Source: Lachnospira pectinoschiza (GTDB lineage Bacteria; Bacillota; Clostridia; Lachnospirales; Lachnospiraceae). From it: a stretch of 64,000 nt of DNA. Position numbers and translations under genes: made by a program. The notes below the pieces were generated by a model. That model was not told the origin of the DNA. It worked only from the letters and a program-made list of their open reading frames with translations, and did not search any database. The DNA lies in contig NZ_FNHZ01000006.1 of assembly GCF_900103815.1 (NCBI RefSeq), positions 62,001 to 126,000 on the forward strand, read 5' to 3'. This document shows, in pieces, positions 56,268-63,785 of the stretch (positions within the stretch are counted from its first letter, which is position 1; the number at the start of each line of letters is the position of its first letter).

Positions 56268-56965
56268 TACGAATTGACCCGCGAACAAAGATGATTTTAA
56301 TAGCAATTACCCTTTTATTTAGTATGCTCATACCAACGGGTATTTATACTTGTTTGTGGATTTTATTGATTGCCATCTTAGGCATATTACTAGGACGATG
56401 GCAAAAGACTGTTAGAACTGTAATTGTATTTGCGGTTCTTTGGTTTATCAGTTTGTACTTTTTATCACTTTTCAGTGGAACTGCCTATATAAGTTTGATG
56501 GTATGGCTGGGGCTGGTATTTAAATGCTATCCATGCTGTATGATGGCCGGTGTTGTTATCGGAACCACGCAAATGGGAGAATTTATGGCTGCCATGTCTA
56601 AATGGAGGATTCCACGAAGTGTTGTCATTCCGTTAGCGATTATCTTTAGATATATACCAACGCTAAAAGAGGATTGGAGCCATATACGTGATGCTATGGC
56701 CTTTAGGGGAATTAGTTTTTCACCCTTATGTTTCCTTAAGAATCCGGGGACTGTCATTGATGCTTTATATTTGCCAGTTTTAGTTACTGCATGTAAAAGT
56801 GCTGATGAATTATCTTCCTCTGCTATCACAAGAGGAATTGAAAATCCTGGTAAAAGAACAAGTCGACTTCATATTAAGTTTGGAATGGCTGATGGTGTTT
56901 TGTTGCTGGTATTTTTGCTGGCATTTGTATGTATACTGGCAATTAATAAAGGGGGAAGCGTATGA
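56264..56965 (+). CDS. ECF transporter transmembrane subunit EcfT
   Basis: 233 aa. Hydrophobic helices span the N-terminal ~110 residues. They are followed by the coupling-helix region with KWRIPRSVVIPLAIIFRYIPTLKEDWSHIRDAMAFRG and SADELSSSAITRGIE, the two Arg-Gly motifs that dock into the ATPases. Overlaps both neighbours by four bases. Confidence 0.9.
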   Translation: MIRIDPRTKMILIAITLLFSMLIPTGIYTCLWILLIAILGILLGRWQKTVRTVIVFAVLWFISLYFLSLFSGTAYISLMVWLGLVFKCYPCCMMAGVVIGTTQMGEFMAAMSKWRIPRSVVIPLAIIFRYIPTLKEDWSHIRDAMAFRGISFSPLCFLKNPGTVIDALYLPVLVTACKSADELSSSAITRGIENPGKRTSRLHIKFGMADGVLLLVFLLAFVCILAINKGGSV

Positions 56966-58374
56966 ATATAGAATTTAAAAATGTAAGTTTCGCCTATCCT
57001 GGAAAAGAGAACGGTGCACTTGAAGATGTTAATTTCCAAATTAAGCAGGGAGAATTTGTCCTACTTGTTGGTGAATCCGGTTGTGGGAAAACAACAATTA
57101 CCAGAATCTTAAATGGTTTAATTCCCAGTTTCTATGGTGGTAATTTAAAAGGAAATGTACTTTTAGATGGCAAAGATATTCGTGAGTATAAAAGCTATGA
57201 GCTATCCTCTTTGGTTGGTAGTGTATTTCAAAATCCAAGAACGCAATTCTTTAATGCGGATACTGATGGTGAAATTGTCTTTGGCCTGGAAAATGCGGGT
57301 ATACAACGAGATGTAATTAAAGCTGAACTAGACCGGGTGACAAGCGAGTTACATTTAGAGCAATTAAGAAATAGAAATATCTTTAAATTATCTGGAGGTG
57401 AAAAACAAAAAATAGCCTTCGCTAGTGTATATGCAACGAATCCAAAAATATACTTGATGGATGAACCATCCGCGAACCTTGATACCCAAGGCATTGGTGA
57501 AATTAAACAATGCCTAGAGAAAATAAAAAGAGAAGGCGGGACGGTAATCGTTGCTGAACATCGTTTATATTATCTAACATCTTTAATTGATCGCGTGATT
57601 TACTTGGAAAATGGGAAAATAAAACAAGAAATAGATGGGGATACATTTCGAACCATGGATCTGAATACTTTAAATGCAATGGGACTAAGGACCAACAAGT
57701 ATGAATTGCCATGTTATGAATATAAAAAATGCGATTATAAACAGCAGGAAACAAAATGTATCAATGATTGTTTGAGCCTGAAAGGTTTATCGGTAGAACT
57801 TAACAAACATAAAGTTTTGAATTCGCTTAATAAAGACTTTTATCCGAATCAAATATATTGTGTTGTAGGGAACAATGGGGCGGGTAAAAGCACTCTTCTG
57901 CGTGCTATTTGCGGTTTAATTAAGCCAAGTCAAGGGGCAATCAGTTTATATGGGAAAACAGTATCTGGTAAAGAACGGATGCAGAAATCTTTTATTGTAA
58001 TGCAAGATGTTAATTATCAATTATTTGCGGATTCTCTATTAAATGAATGCCTTATTGGTGCCAAAGAGGATTCATTAGCATTGGCCGAAAAGACACTTGA
58101 TGAAATGAACCTTCTACAATACAAAGATTGTCATCCAAATACACTTTCAGGAGGTCAAAAACAACGACTTGCAATTGCTGTAAGTCTAATGATGGATAAA
58201 GAGATCCTTCTTTTTGATGAACCTACCAGTGGGCTGGATTACAAAAATATGCGATTATGTGCAAACATTTTAAAGAAGTTAGCTAATAAAGGGAAGATAA
58301 TTATTGTAGTGACGCATGATGAAGAATTAATCAGTCAATGCTGTGATGAAATATTTAAATTAGAAAATAATTAA
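56962..58374 (+). CDS. ECF transporter ATPase with two fused ABC domains
   Basis: 470 aa. Domain 1 (1-235) has GESGCGKTT, LSGGEKQK, LMDEPSANLD; domain 2 (about 265-470) has GNNGAGKST, LSGGQKQR, LFDEPTSGLD. It combines the usual EcfA1/EcfA2 pair in one chain, as in dedicated (group I) ECF systems. It is the last gene of the operon, followed by hairpin terminators. Confidence 0.92.
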   Translation: MNIEFKNVSFAYPGKENGALEDVNFQIKQGEFVLLVGESGCGKTTITRILNGLIPSFYGGNLKGNVLLDGKDIREYKSYELSSLVGSVFQNPRTQFFNADTDGEIVFGLENAGIQRDVIKAELDRVTSELHLEQLRNRNIFKLSGGEKQKIAFASVYATNPKIYLMDEPSANLDTQGIGEIKQCLEKIKREGGTVIVAEHRLYYLTSLIDRVIYLENGKIKQEIDGDTFRTMDLNTLNAMGLRTNKYELPCYEYKKCDYKQQETKCINDCLSLKGLSVELNKHKVLNSLNKDFYPNQIYCVVGNNGAGKSTLLRAICGLIKPSQGAISLYGKTVSGKERMQKSFIVMQDVNYQLFADSLLNECLIGAKEDSLALAEKTLDEMNLLQYKDCHPNTLSGGQKQRLAIAVSLMMDKEILLFDEPTSGLDYKNMRLCANILKKLANKGKIIIVVTHDEELISQCCDEIFKLENN

Positions 58375-58407
58375 TTATTACTATGCCTGAATTATAATTT
58401 TACGAAC

Positions 58408-58438
58408 AAAGCACTTTTATATCTGAAAATGCTTTTTA
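58408..58438 (+). terminator. terminator of the ECF operon
   Basis: AAAGCA-c-TTTT pairs with AAAA-TGCTTT, followed by TTATAG. Confidence 0.65.
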
Positions 58439-58481
58439 TAGAAGAATTACACAAAGGAAATTGTTCATGAAATAAAGAATT

Positions 58482-58527
58482 ATCCGGTGATGTGTGGAAA
58501 TGTATCCATGCGTTACCGGATTTTTTG
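58482..58527 (+). terminator. second, stronger terminator hairpin
   Basis: ATCCGGT and ACCGGAT outside, GTGTGGA/TCCATGC inside, then TTTTTT. The region 58375-58655 otherwise holds no gene. Confidence 0.85.
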
Positions 58528-58655
58528 GTTATGTCCTTATCGATTGTGTTGTATTTGCACAATTATGAATTTGTGTGTTTTTTACTTACTATTTACTTGG
58601 GATAGATAACAGATTTTACATGTGACAAGTATTCTAACCATGGTGAAACTGTTAT

Positions 58656-58940
58656 TTGTATGATATCGGTAACGCATCTAGAGCACTTAAAGACGAAGAA
58701 AGCGCTGATGGATGTGTAGAAAATGTTATAGCTATTGATGTTATCGCCGTTATCACAGATAAAAATAGCAGCGTATCTGATATTACATCTGAAAACCTTG
58801 CGAGAGTATACAGAGGAGAAATTACAAATTGGAGTGAACTCGGTGTAGAGGATCAGCCAATCGTAGTCATTGGTAGAGAGGATGGTTCCGGCACAAGAGA
58901 TGCATTCGAAGAATTAATGTATGTAGAAGATGTGCTGTAG
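58656..58940 (+). pseudogene. remnant of a PstS-type phosphate-binding protein gene
   Basis: About 94 codons matching the interior of PstS: DIGNASRALKDEE, NVIAIDVIAVI, ARVYRGEITNWSEL and VVIGREDGSGTRDAFEEL are family signatures. The N-terminal ~100 and C-terminal ~100 residues of a normal PstS are missing. No signal peptide, start codon with ribosome site, or neighbouring pstCAB is present, so it is a decayed fragment. The frame is open but ends abruptly at TAG. Confidence 0.8.
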
Positions 58941-58995
58941 ATTGACACGGACTGGTGGGGTGTTATTTGTTTGAACTCATAATTTTTATCGTAGA

Positions 58996-59017
58996 TTGTG
59001 CCGACAGTGTCGGAACA
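58996..59017. repeat. inverted repeat TTGTgCCGACA / TGTCGGaACAA
   Basis: Eleven-base arms with one mismatch, no spacer of note. It lies in the gap between the pstS remnant and the Fic operators. It could be a terminator stem without T-run or an element end. Confidence 0.45.
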
Positions 59018-59133
59018 ATTATAAAGAGTAGATTACGAAAATGGTAAGCTATCACATTGAAGGTGTTCGCATCATAGAATATAATAAAATAATGAGTTTT
59101 TATTTTGCTTATGATAAATGTACCAAGGCTTAA

Positions 59134-59231
59134 CGCCTAAACATGTTTTTATCGCCTAAAATAAGTAAGAAAATAGGCGAATAATCGCCTAAAGTGTTGA
59201 TTATCGCCTAATATATGATATAATTTAGGCG
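59134..59231. promoter_or_regulatory. CGCCTAA repeat array in the fic promoter
   Basis: CGCCTAA occurs at 59134, 59153, 59186 and 59205. The inverse occurs as TAGGCG at 59174 and TTAGGCG at 59225. The pairs 59174/59186 and 59205/59225 face each other. The copy at 59205 sits between the -35 and -10 and the last copy covers the transcription start, so binding should repress fic. Confidence 0.75.
59197..59224 (+). promoter_or_regulatory. fic promoter
   Basis: TTGATT-16 bp-TATAAT, 22 bases before the start codon, embedded in the repeat array. Confidence 0.7.
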
Positions 59232-59246
59232 AAAAGGAGAAACGCT

Positions 59247-60302
59247 ATGCGAGAATTTAATTACAGTAAGTATAAAGATTACAAATGGGATAGTGAAATA
59301 TTAGGTTTAGTCTCAGGTATACATGAATATAGAGGAAAGCAAGAGTTGTATTTAACTCAGAAACCAGCTGTTTTAGATAAGTTAGTTGAAGTGGCTAAGG
59401 TTCAAAGCACTGAGAGTTCAAATGCGATTGAAGGAATTTTTACTTCAAATACAAGATTGAATCAATTGATGCAGTCAAAAACTACACCAAGGAATCGTGA
59501 TGAAGAGGAGATTGCTGGCTATCGATTTGTATTGGATATGATTCATGAAAGTTATGAGTATATTCCAATTTCTTCAAATTATATTCTTCAGTTACACCAG
59601 AATCTTTATCGTTTTACCAACAGAAGTATAGGCGGTCATTTTAAAAACAGTGATAACCACATTGTTGCTAGGGATGAAAATGGCGTTGAACATATTATAT
59701 TTGAACCACTTAGTCCCTTAGAGACACCTATTGCTATTGATAGAATATGTGAAGAGTTTAATAGAGTGTCTGCTACCGAAGAAGTAGATACATTACTTTT
59801 AATACCAATATTCATTCATGATTTTCTATGTGTGCATCCTTTTAATGATGGCAATGGTCGAATGAGTAGATTGTTGACAACATTGCTACTCTATAGAGCT
59901 GGTTATGTTGTGGGTAGATATGTATCTTTGGAAAAAAAGATAGCTGACTTAAAAGATTTGTATTATGACTCGCTTAACATGAGCCAAAATGGTTGGCATG
60001 AAGGAGAAGATGATCCGACTCCTTTTATCAAGTATATACTAAAGACCATAATTGCAGCTTATAAAGATTTTGAGGAGCGAATTGAAATTATTGATATAAA
60101 GGAACCTGCAATTGAACAGGTAAGAGCTGCCGTTTATAAGAAAATAGGCAAGTTTACAAAAAGCGAAATAATGGAAATGTGCCCAAAGCTAGGGCGTGCA
60201 TCGGTGGAAAACTCGTTAACAGCACTTGTAAATGAGGATGTGCTTGAACGTCGAGGACGTGGCAGGGGCACTTATTACGTAAGAAAAGATGCACTTGTTT
60301 GA
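59247..60302 (+). CDS. Fic family protein with N-terminal inhibitory motif and C-terminal winged helix
   Basis: 351 aa. The Fic core motif HPFNDGNGRMSR (H197 onward) is intact and predicts AMP transfer from ATP to a protein Tyr/Ser/Thr. An inhibitory helix motif SSNAIEG (E62) lies N-terminal to it, so this is the class II type that holds its own activity in check. The last ~60 residues (TKSEIMEMCPKLGRASVENSLTALVNEDVLERRGRGRGTYYV) form a winged helix likely to bind DNA. With the repeat array in its promoter, autoregulation is expected. AAGGAG precedes the ATG. Confidence 0.93.
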   Translation: MREFNYSKYKDYKWDSEILGLVSGIHEYRGKQELYLTQKPAVLDKLVEVAKVQSTESSNAIEGIFTSNTRLNQLMQSKTTPRNRDEEEIAGYRFVLDMIHESYEYIPISSNYILQLHQNLYRFTNRSIGGHFKNSDNHIVARDENGVEHIIFEPLSPLETPIAIDRICEEFNRVSATEEVDTLLLIPIFIHDFLCVHPFNDGNGRMSRLLTTLLLYRAGYVVGRYVSLEKKIADLKDLYYDSLNMSQNGWHEGEDDPTPFIKYILKTIIAAYKDFEERIEIIDIKEPAIEQVRAAVYKKIGKFTKSEIMEMCPKLGRASVENSLTALVNEDVLERRGRGRGTYYVRKDALV

Positions 60303-60330
60303 TTATATTTTATACCTTTTAAAATGAGTC

Positions 60331-60511
60331 GTGTACCGTAATAACAATATGTTAAAGATGACCATCTCGGTCGGTACATGAACCGAAACTAAATATTTGA
60401 TTTAGGACACTTATCCTTAAGTGGCCTTGACTACTATAAAACGAACCCGTCCGGGAATGTCAATGACAGAGATAACTATTCTGGTGATTGATGTTCTTGG
60501 GCGGGTTTGTT
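60331..60511 (+). ncRNA. structured element copy A (candidate small RNA or 3'-UTR element)
   Basis: The core (60331-60394) is nearly identical to 63506-63570. GTGTACCG (60331-60338) can pair with CGGTACAT (60372-60379). A small hairpin ACC-ATCTC-GGT lies inside, and a GGT-ACATGA-ACC stem with GAAACTAAAT follows. It ends in a long hairpin whose outer arms are AACCCGTCC and GGGCGGGTT (60444-60507), then TTGTTATTTATT. No known RNA family is recognised. Confidence 0.6.
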
Positions 60512-60598
60512 ATTTATTATTAATTATCATTTTGTAAAGAGATAAACACTAAATATAGCATTAATCATTATAATAGCTGTAAAATCCACTATAAACAC
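60512..60598. other. AT-rich gap before the XRE promoter
   Basis: No open frame or structure seen between the element A terminator and the XRE operator. Confidence 0.5.
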
Positions 60599-60627
60599 TT
60601 GACAAAGTGATAATTTAATGATATTTT
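60597..60627 (+). promoter_or_regulatory. promoter and candidate operator of the XRE gene
   Basis: TTGACA at 60599-60604, 17 bp, then TATTTT. The -35 lies inside the inverted repeat CACTT-GACA-AAGTG, the kind of site an autoregulating XRE repressor binds. Confidence 0.55.
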
Positions 60628-60670
60628 ATTATTGTAGTAATTAGGTATGCTGATTTTAGGAGGAAAAGCA

Positions 60671-61000
60671 ATGGCGAGAAGTATGACGTATAGGATTAAG
60701 GAAATGTTAAACCAAAAGGGAATATCTCAAAAAGAATTATCTGAGATGACTGGAATAACAGAGTCGGCAATTTCTCACTATGTAAAAGGAGATAGGGTGC
60801 CAAGAGGAGCAAACCTTGTAAAAATCGCAAAAGCATTAGGAACCACTACGGATGATTTGTTGAGTGGGGATCGTGAGATGGATAAAGAGAGCGATCTTGT
60901 ATTTGCTAAGGCTCTTATAGCTCGTAACGCTTCGGAAATGTCTATGGAGGAGAAAATGGAATTTGTGAGGCTACTTATGGATAAAGGGGGGAATGAATGA
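60671..61000 (+). CDS. XRE family helix-turn-helix regulator
   Basis: 109 aa. The Cro/C1-type HTH (YRIKEMLNQKGISQKELSEMTGITESAISHYVKGDRVPRGANLVKIAKALGTTTDDLL) fills residues ~6-62, and a short helical tail follows. AGGAGG decides the ATG at 60671. Its stop overlaps the start of the ImmA/IrrE gene (ATGA). Such repressor-protease pairs control mobile elements: ImmA-type proteases cleave the repressor after DNA damage or a mating signal. Confidence 0.92.
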   Translation: MARSMTYRIKEMLNQKGISQKELSEMTGITESAISHYVKGDRVPRGANLVKIAKALGTTTDDLLSGDREMDKESDLVFAKALIARNASEMSMEEKMEFVRLLMDKGGNE

Positions 61001-61551
61001 GACTGAGTGATGATACTTACGAAGAAATCAAGCAAGCAGTTGCAGACATGTTTGTTGATTATGATATAAAAGGCGTTCCTCTTAGTTCTTTTGAGGTTGC
61101 TATAAAAATCGGAATGACGATTATCCCTTATTCTGCGTTAGACTCAGCTATGTGGCTAAAGGCTGTTGGATACAGTGAAGATGGTTATTCTGTAGAAACA
61201 AATGAGGGCGAGTGGATAATCTATTATAATGACGAGAATAAGGATTACAGCCGAATTAATCAAACTATCATGCATGAAATTGGTCACTATATTTTAGGAC
61301 ATACACAAGAAGGTGAGATTGAAGAGGCTGAGGCAAAGTTTTTTGCTAAATATGCATTGGCTTCCCCTCCGTTGATTCACAATATGAAAAAAGGACAAAC
61401 AACGGAAAATGTCATGGAAGCGTTTGATATTGGTTATATGGCAGCGTGTTATGCGCTGCAATATTATAGAAAATGGATTAAGTATGGCAAAACTGATTAC
61501 GTTGATTATGAAATTAAAATCATGGATCAGTTAGAAATAGAAATTGCCTAA
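60997..61551 (+). CDS. ImmA/IrrE family metallo-endopeptidase
   Basis: 184 aa. The zinc motif HEIGHYILGH is at H93-E94-H97, with a downstream Glu-rich helix (EIEEAEAKFFAKYALAS) providing the third ligand. It is probably the protease that inactivates the adjacent XRE repressor. Four-base overlap with that gene. Confidence 0.92.
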   Translation: MRLSDDTYEEIKQAVADMFVDYDIKGVPLSSFEVAIKIGMTIIPYSALDSAMWLKAVGYSEDGYSVETNEGEWIIYYNDENKDYSRINQTIMHEIGHYILGHTQEGEIEEAEAKFFAKYALASPPLIHNMKKGQTTENVMEAFDIGYMAACYALQYYRKWIKYGKTDYVDYEIKIMDQLEIEIA

Positions 61552-61569
61552 AGAAAGGAGATTGTGCCT

Positions 61570-61611
61570 ATGGACAGAGACAGACAATTGAATAAAGAAA
61601 AACGCCCTTAA
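61570..61611 (+). CDS. 13-codon leader-peptide-like ORF
   Basis: Reads MDRDRQLNKEKRP and is preceded by AAAGGAG nine bases upstream. Its stop codon falls inside the first leader hairpin, so a ribosome finishing or stalling here would melt that hairpin. Coding is inferred from ribosome site and position only. Confidence 0.45.
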   Translation: MDRDRQLNKEKRP

Positions 61612-61756
61612 ATTGTTGGCGCAATTTAAAGAGCGTTCTCTCGAAGGACATGCTAAACACGTCCAAAACTTTGTTTATATAGTTTAGCATATTCTTTCCG
61701 GGAGCACAAGAGTAACTTTTGTTTAAGATTTAGGGCATATTGTGCCCGGAAAGGAG
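61601..61756 (+). promoter_or_regulatory. structured leader with RBS-overlapping hairpin upstream of the DUF4417 gene
   Basis: Three hairpins in succession: AACGC-TTAAATTG / CAATTTAA-GCGTT (61601-61637); ATGCTAAAC / GTTTAGCAT (61650-61690); and CTTTCCGGGagCACAA (61694-61709) with TTGTGCCCGGAAAG (61740-61753). The last arm runs into the ribosome site AAAGGAG (61750-61756) of the next gene, so the stem would hide part of it. The layout resembles translational attenuators. Confidence 0.7.
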
Positions 61757-61763
61757 TTTTCTT

Positions 61764-62420
61764 ATGAAGAAAACTATTTTAGATGACGGTTCATATCCAT
61801 ACTTAACAGAAGGTGCTGAACTTGTCGGAAAGCCAGGAATTCCTGCACTTTTAGATGTTGATAATACGCAGGTTCCAAAAGCTATGTTGCCTTTTGAAAA
61901 GATTAAGAAGGCAGAGAATAAACGACAGTATGTGCATTTTTATATGCATGATAAGTATTTTGCAAAAGTACTTATTGCAACTGATAAATATGTAGATTTA
62001 TTGAAGCAGTTTGATGGAGTGATAACTCCAGATTGTACGATGCTGGTGGGACAAGCTCCTTGCATTCAGCAGACAAATACATATTTTAACAGAGCGATAG
62101 GCTTTTATTTGCAGAAACAGGGAATACCGGTTATACCTAATATTAGATGGAGTGATGAATCCAGCTTTGACTATTGTTTTCTAGGTGTGCCAAAACATAG
62201 GATTGTATGTGTGAGCACTCATGGATGTATTCGCTCTAAGCGTGATCGAGAACTTTGGCGTGTAGGAACGGAAGAAATGCTACGGGTTCTTGAACCTACG
62301 GATGTTTTGGTTCACGGATATATGCCAGAAGATGTTTTTGGTAGATTCTATGATTACGCAAACTTTCATAGATATCCTTCTCTTTTTGAGCAGACACATA
62401 AGAAAGAGGAGGGCGAGTGA
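61764..62420 (+). CDS. DUF4417 domain protein
   Basis: 218 aa. TPDCTMLVGQAPCIQQTNTYFNRAIGFYLQKQGIPVIPNIRWSDESSFDYCFLGVPK....VSTHGCIRSKRDRELW is typical of DUF4417, found in phages and conjugative elements. The function is unknown. AAAGGAG fixes the start at 61764. The stop overlaps the next start (TGATG), so the two are coupled. Expression is probably gated by the leader structure upstream. Confidence 0.85.
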   Translation: MKKTILDDGSYPYLTEGAELVGKPGIPALLDVDNTQVPKAMLPFEKIKKAENKRQYVHFYMHDKYFAKVLIATDKYVDLLKQFDGVITPDCTMLVGQAPCIQQTNTYFNRAIGFYLQKQGIPVIPNIRWSDESSFDYCFLGVPKHRIVCVSTHGCIRSKRDRELWRVGTEEMLRVLEPTDVLVHGYMPEDVFGRFYDYANFHRYPSLFEQTHKKEEGE

Positions 62421-62797
62421 TGGGACATGGCTACAAAGGTGATACCGGACACCACCATTCAATAACAGAAAACCTTTCTTCTCTTACATCAAGTTACGAT
62501 TATTATAATGGATATTTTGGTAAAAAAGGGCAAGGAAGAGACTATGTTAGAAACATAACCAGTGCTGATCCGGTAAAAATAGCACAGGATTTTTATGATA
62601 AGGCTGCACATGGAGGCATAGAACTACCGATGTCGAATGGAAAAGGTCATTATACGAAAATGAAAGATGGCTCAATCCTTTCGTATCGTGAGGTCTCGTC
62701 TAGTGATGGTACGCCAGCAGTAGAGATTAATATTAAAAAAAGTACCAATCACGGTGGTATTAAGTATCAAAAAATACATTTTGTGAAAGGACGGTAA
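62420..62797 (+). CDS. small protein with polymorphic-toxin-like C-terminus
   Basis: 125 aa. The N-terminal half is Gly/His/Ser-rich (GHGYKGDTGHHHSITENLSS). The C-terminal half (YTKMKDGSILSYREVSSSDGTPAVEINIKKS..GGIKYQKIHFVK) resembles nuclease-type toxin domains at the ends of polymorphic toxins; this is pattern memory, not a search. No signal peptide or secretion domain is present. GAGGAGG lies upstream; ATG at 62420 preferred over the GTG at 62417. The next gene follows after six bases and could be its immunity partner. Confidence 0.55.
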   Translation: MGHGYKGDTGHHHSITENLSSLTSSYDYYNGYFGKKGQGRDYVRNITSADPVKIAQDFYDKAAHGGIELPMSNGKGHYTKMKDGSILSYREVSSSDGTPAVEINIKKSTNHGGIKYQKIHFVKGR

Positions 62798-62803
62798 TTA
62801 GCG

Positions 62804-63361
62804 ATGAAATCTATAGATATGAGATTTGATTCCAATTTAATAAAGAGCTGGATTGGAAAGTCGTTTGTTAAGTATAAGTGCGATGCCTTTGAGTATACCA
62901 ATAGTGTGACACAAATAGTTGGATTGTATATTGGCGATGAAGTGTATGCATTTACCAATGTGCAGGAGGCAGTCGATTATTTCGGCGCAACAGATGATAT
63001 GGCAGTAGCTAAATTATCAGTTACAGCGGATTCAATGATAAAGTCAGCATTCAAGGATGTTGAGATGATATCTACGCCAGTAGGTGAAGAGATTACTTCG
63101 GTAAAGATTGTTAATGAGCAACAGACTATGGCGATTAACGGTGAACCGGCATATGAGGTTTGGCTTACGAGAGCAATTATTTTCGAAGTAGGGGGCCGTG
63201 AGATATCTTTTGAGAAGGATACAATTCCGTTTTCCGAGGAAATAACAATTCAGAGAGGATATGATTTGATTGATAAAATCTCTGGTAATGATGATTTTTT
63301 GGAAGCGTGGGACGAAGAGTATTCACCAGCGTATAAAAGAGAAGTGGTTGTAGTAAAATGA
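62804..63361 (+). CDS. protein of unknown function, candidate partner/immunity protein
   Basis: 185 aa, acidic, soluble, with no recognised domain. An alternating hydrophobic pattern suggests a beta-rich fold (MRFDSNLIKSWIGKSFVKYKCDAFEYTNSVTQIVGLYIGDEVYAFTN..., ...YEVWLTRAIIFEVGGREISFEKD). Six bases after the toxin-like gene and overlapping the next ORF by four bases (ATGA), so all three are one translational unit. Confidence 0.6.
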   Translation: MKSIDMRFDSNLIKSWIGKSFVKYKCDAFEYTNSVTQIVGLYIGDEVYAFTNVQEAVDYFGATDDMAVAKLSVTADSMIKSAFKDVEMISTPVGEEITSVKIVNEQQTMAINGEPAYEVWLTRAIIFEVGGREISFEKDTIPFSEEITIQRGYDLIDKISGNDDFLEAWDEEYSPAYKREVVVVK

Positions 63362-63456
63362 TAAAGGAAAGAGAATTTCGATATAACGGATTGACGATGG
63401 ACGAGGTGATCAATTATTTGGCAGATAAAGAAATCCTTGTAAACACAGGGTTTTAG
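63358..63456 (+). CDS. 32-codon coupled small ORF
   Basis: Reads MIKEREFRYNGLTMDEVINY then LADKEILVNTGF and ends TAG. Its ATG overlaps the preceding stop (ATGA), and AGTGG/GAGAAG lie upstream. The composition is protein-like (amphipathic helix in the second half). Too short for family assignment. Confidence 0.5.
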   Translation: MIKEREFRYNGLTMDEVINYLADKEILVNTGF

Positions 63457-63505
63457 CACTATTTTGACTTTATTTTACACCTTGTTTAAACCTTTTGAAA
63501 AAGTA

Positions 63506-63628
63506 GTGTATCGTAATAACAATAGTTTTTAGGATGGCTATCTCGGCCGGTACATGAACCGAAACTAAATAGAAGATGACATAGGCTAGTACCCTGGGAG
63601 AGCCCAGAAGGCACTGGCCTATTATTGT
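63506..63628 (+). ncRNA. structured element copy B (candidate small RNA or 3'-UTR element)
   Basis: Same core as 60331-60394. GTGTATCG (63506-63513) pairs with CGGTACAT (63548-63555), using a G-U pair where copy A has G-C. The inner hairpin is GGCT-ATCTC-GGCC instead of GACC-ATCTC-GGTC, a compensatory change. GGT-ACATGA-ACC and GAAACTAAAT are identical. The ending hairpin is unrelated in sequence: ATAGGCTAGT / ACTGGCCTAT with CTGGG/CCCAG inside (63581-63622), then ATTGTATCTTATT. Confidence 0.6.
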
Positions 63629-63770
63629 ATCTTATTAGCCAAAAATGAAATAATATTGAAAATGGTTAATAGAATATAATTATACATACAGGTTCTAGGC
63701 GAGGTTGTTATGATGCAATATACGATGATGCTGATTTTCTGATATAATGTGATTTGATGAGATATAATTT
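63629..63770. other. AT-rich gap before the last gene
   Basis: Two TATAAT sequences (63743 and 63763) are present, but I see no matching -35 at proper spacing. No gene seen. Confidence 0.45.
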
Positions 63771-63785
63771 GGGGGGGTGAAATAA

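Noticed and set aside
58620..58663. Functional N-terminus for the pstS fragment from the ATG at 58640
   Set aside because: That frame stops after seven codons and is not the PstS frame.
60360..60394. Hammerhead ribozyme in the repeated element (GATGA ... CGAAAC)
   Set aside because: Copy B reads GATGG, the CUGA part is missing, and the stems do not form the three-way junction.
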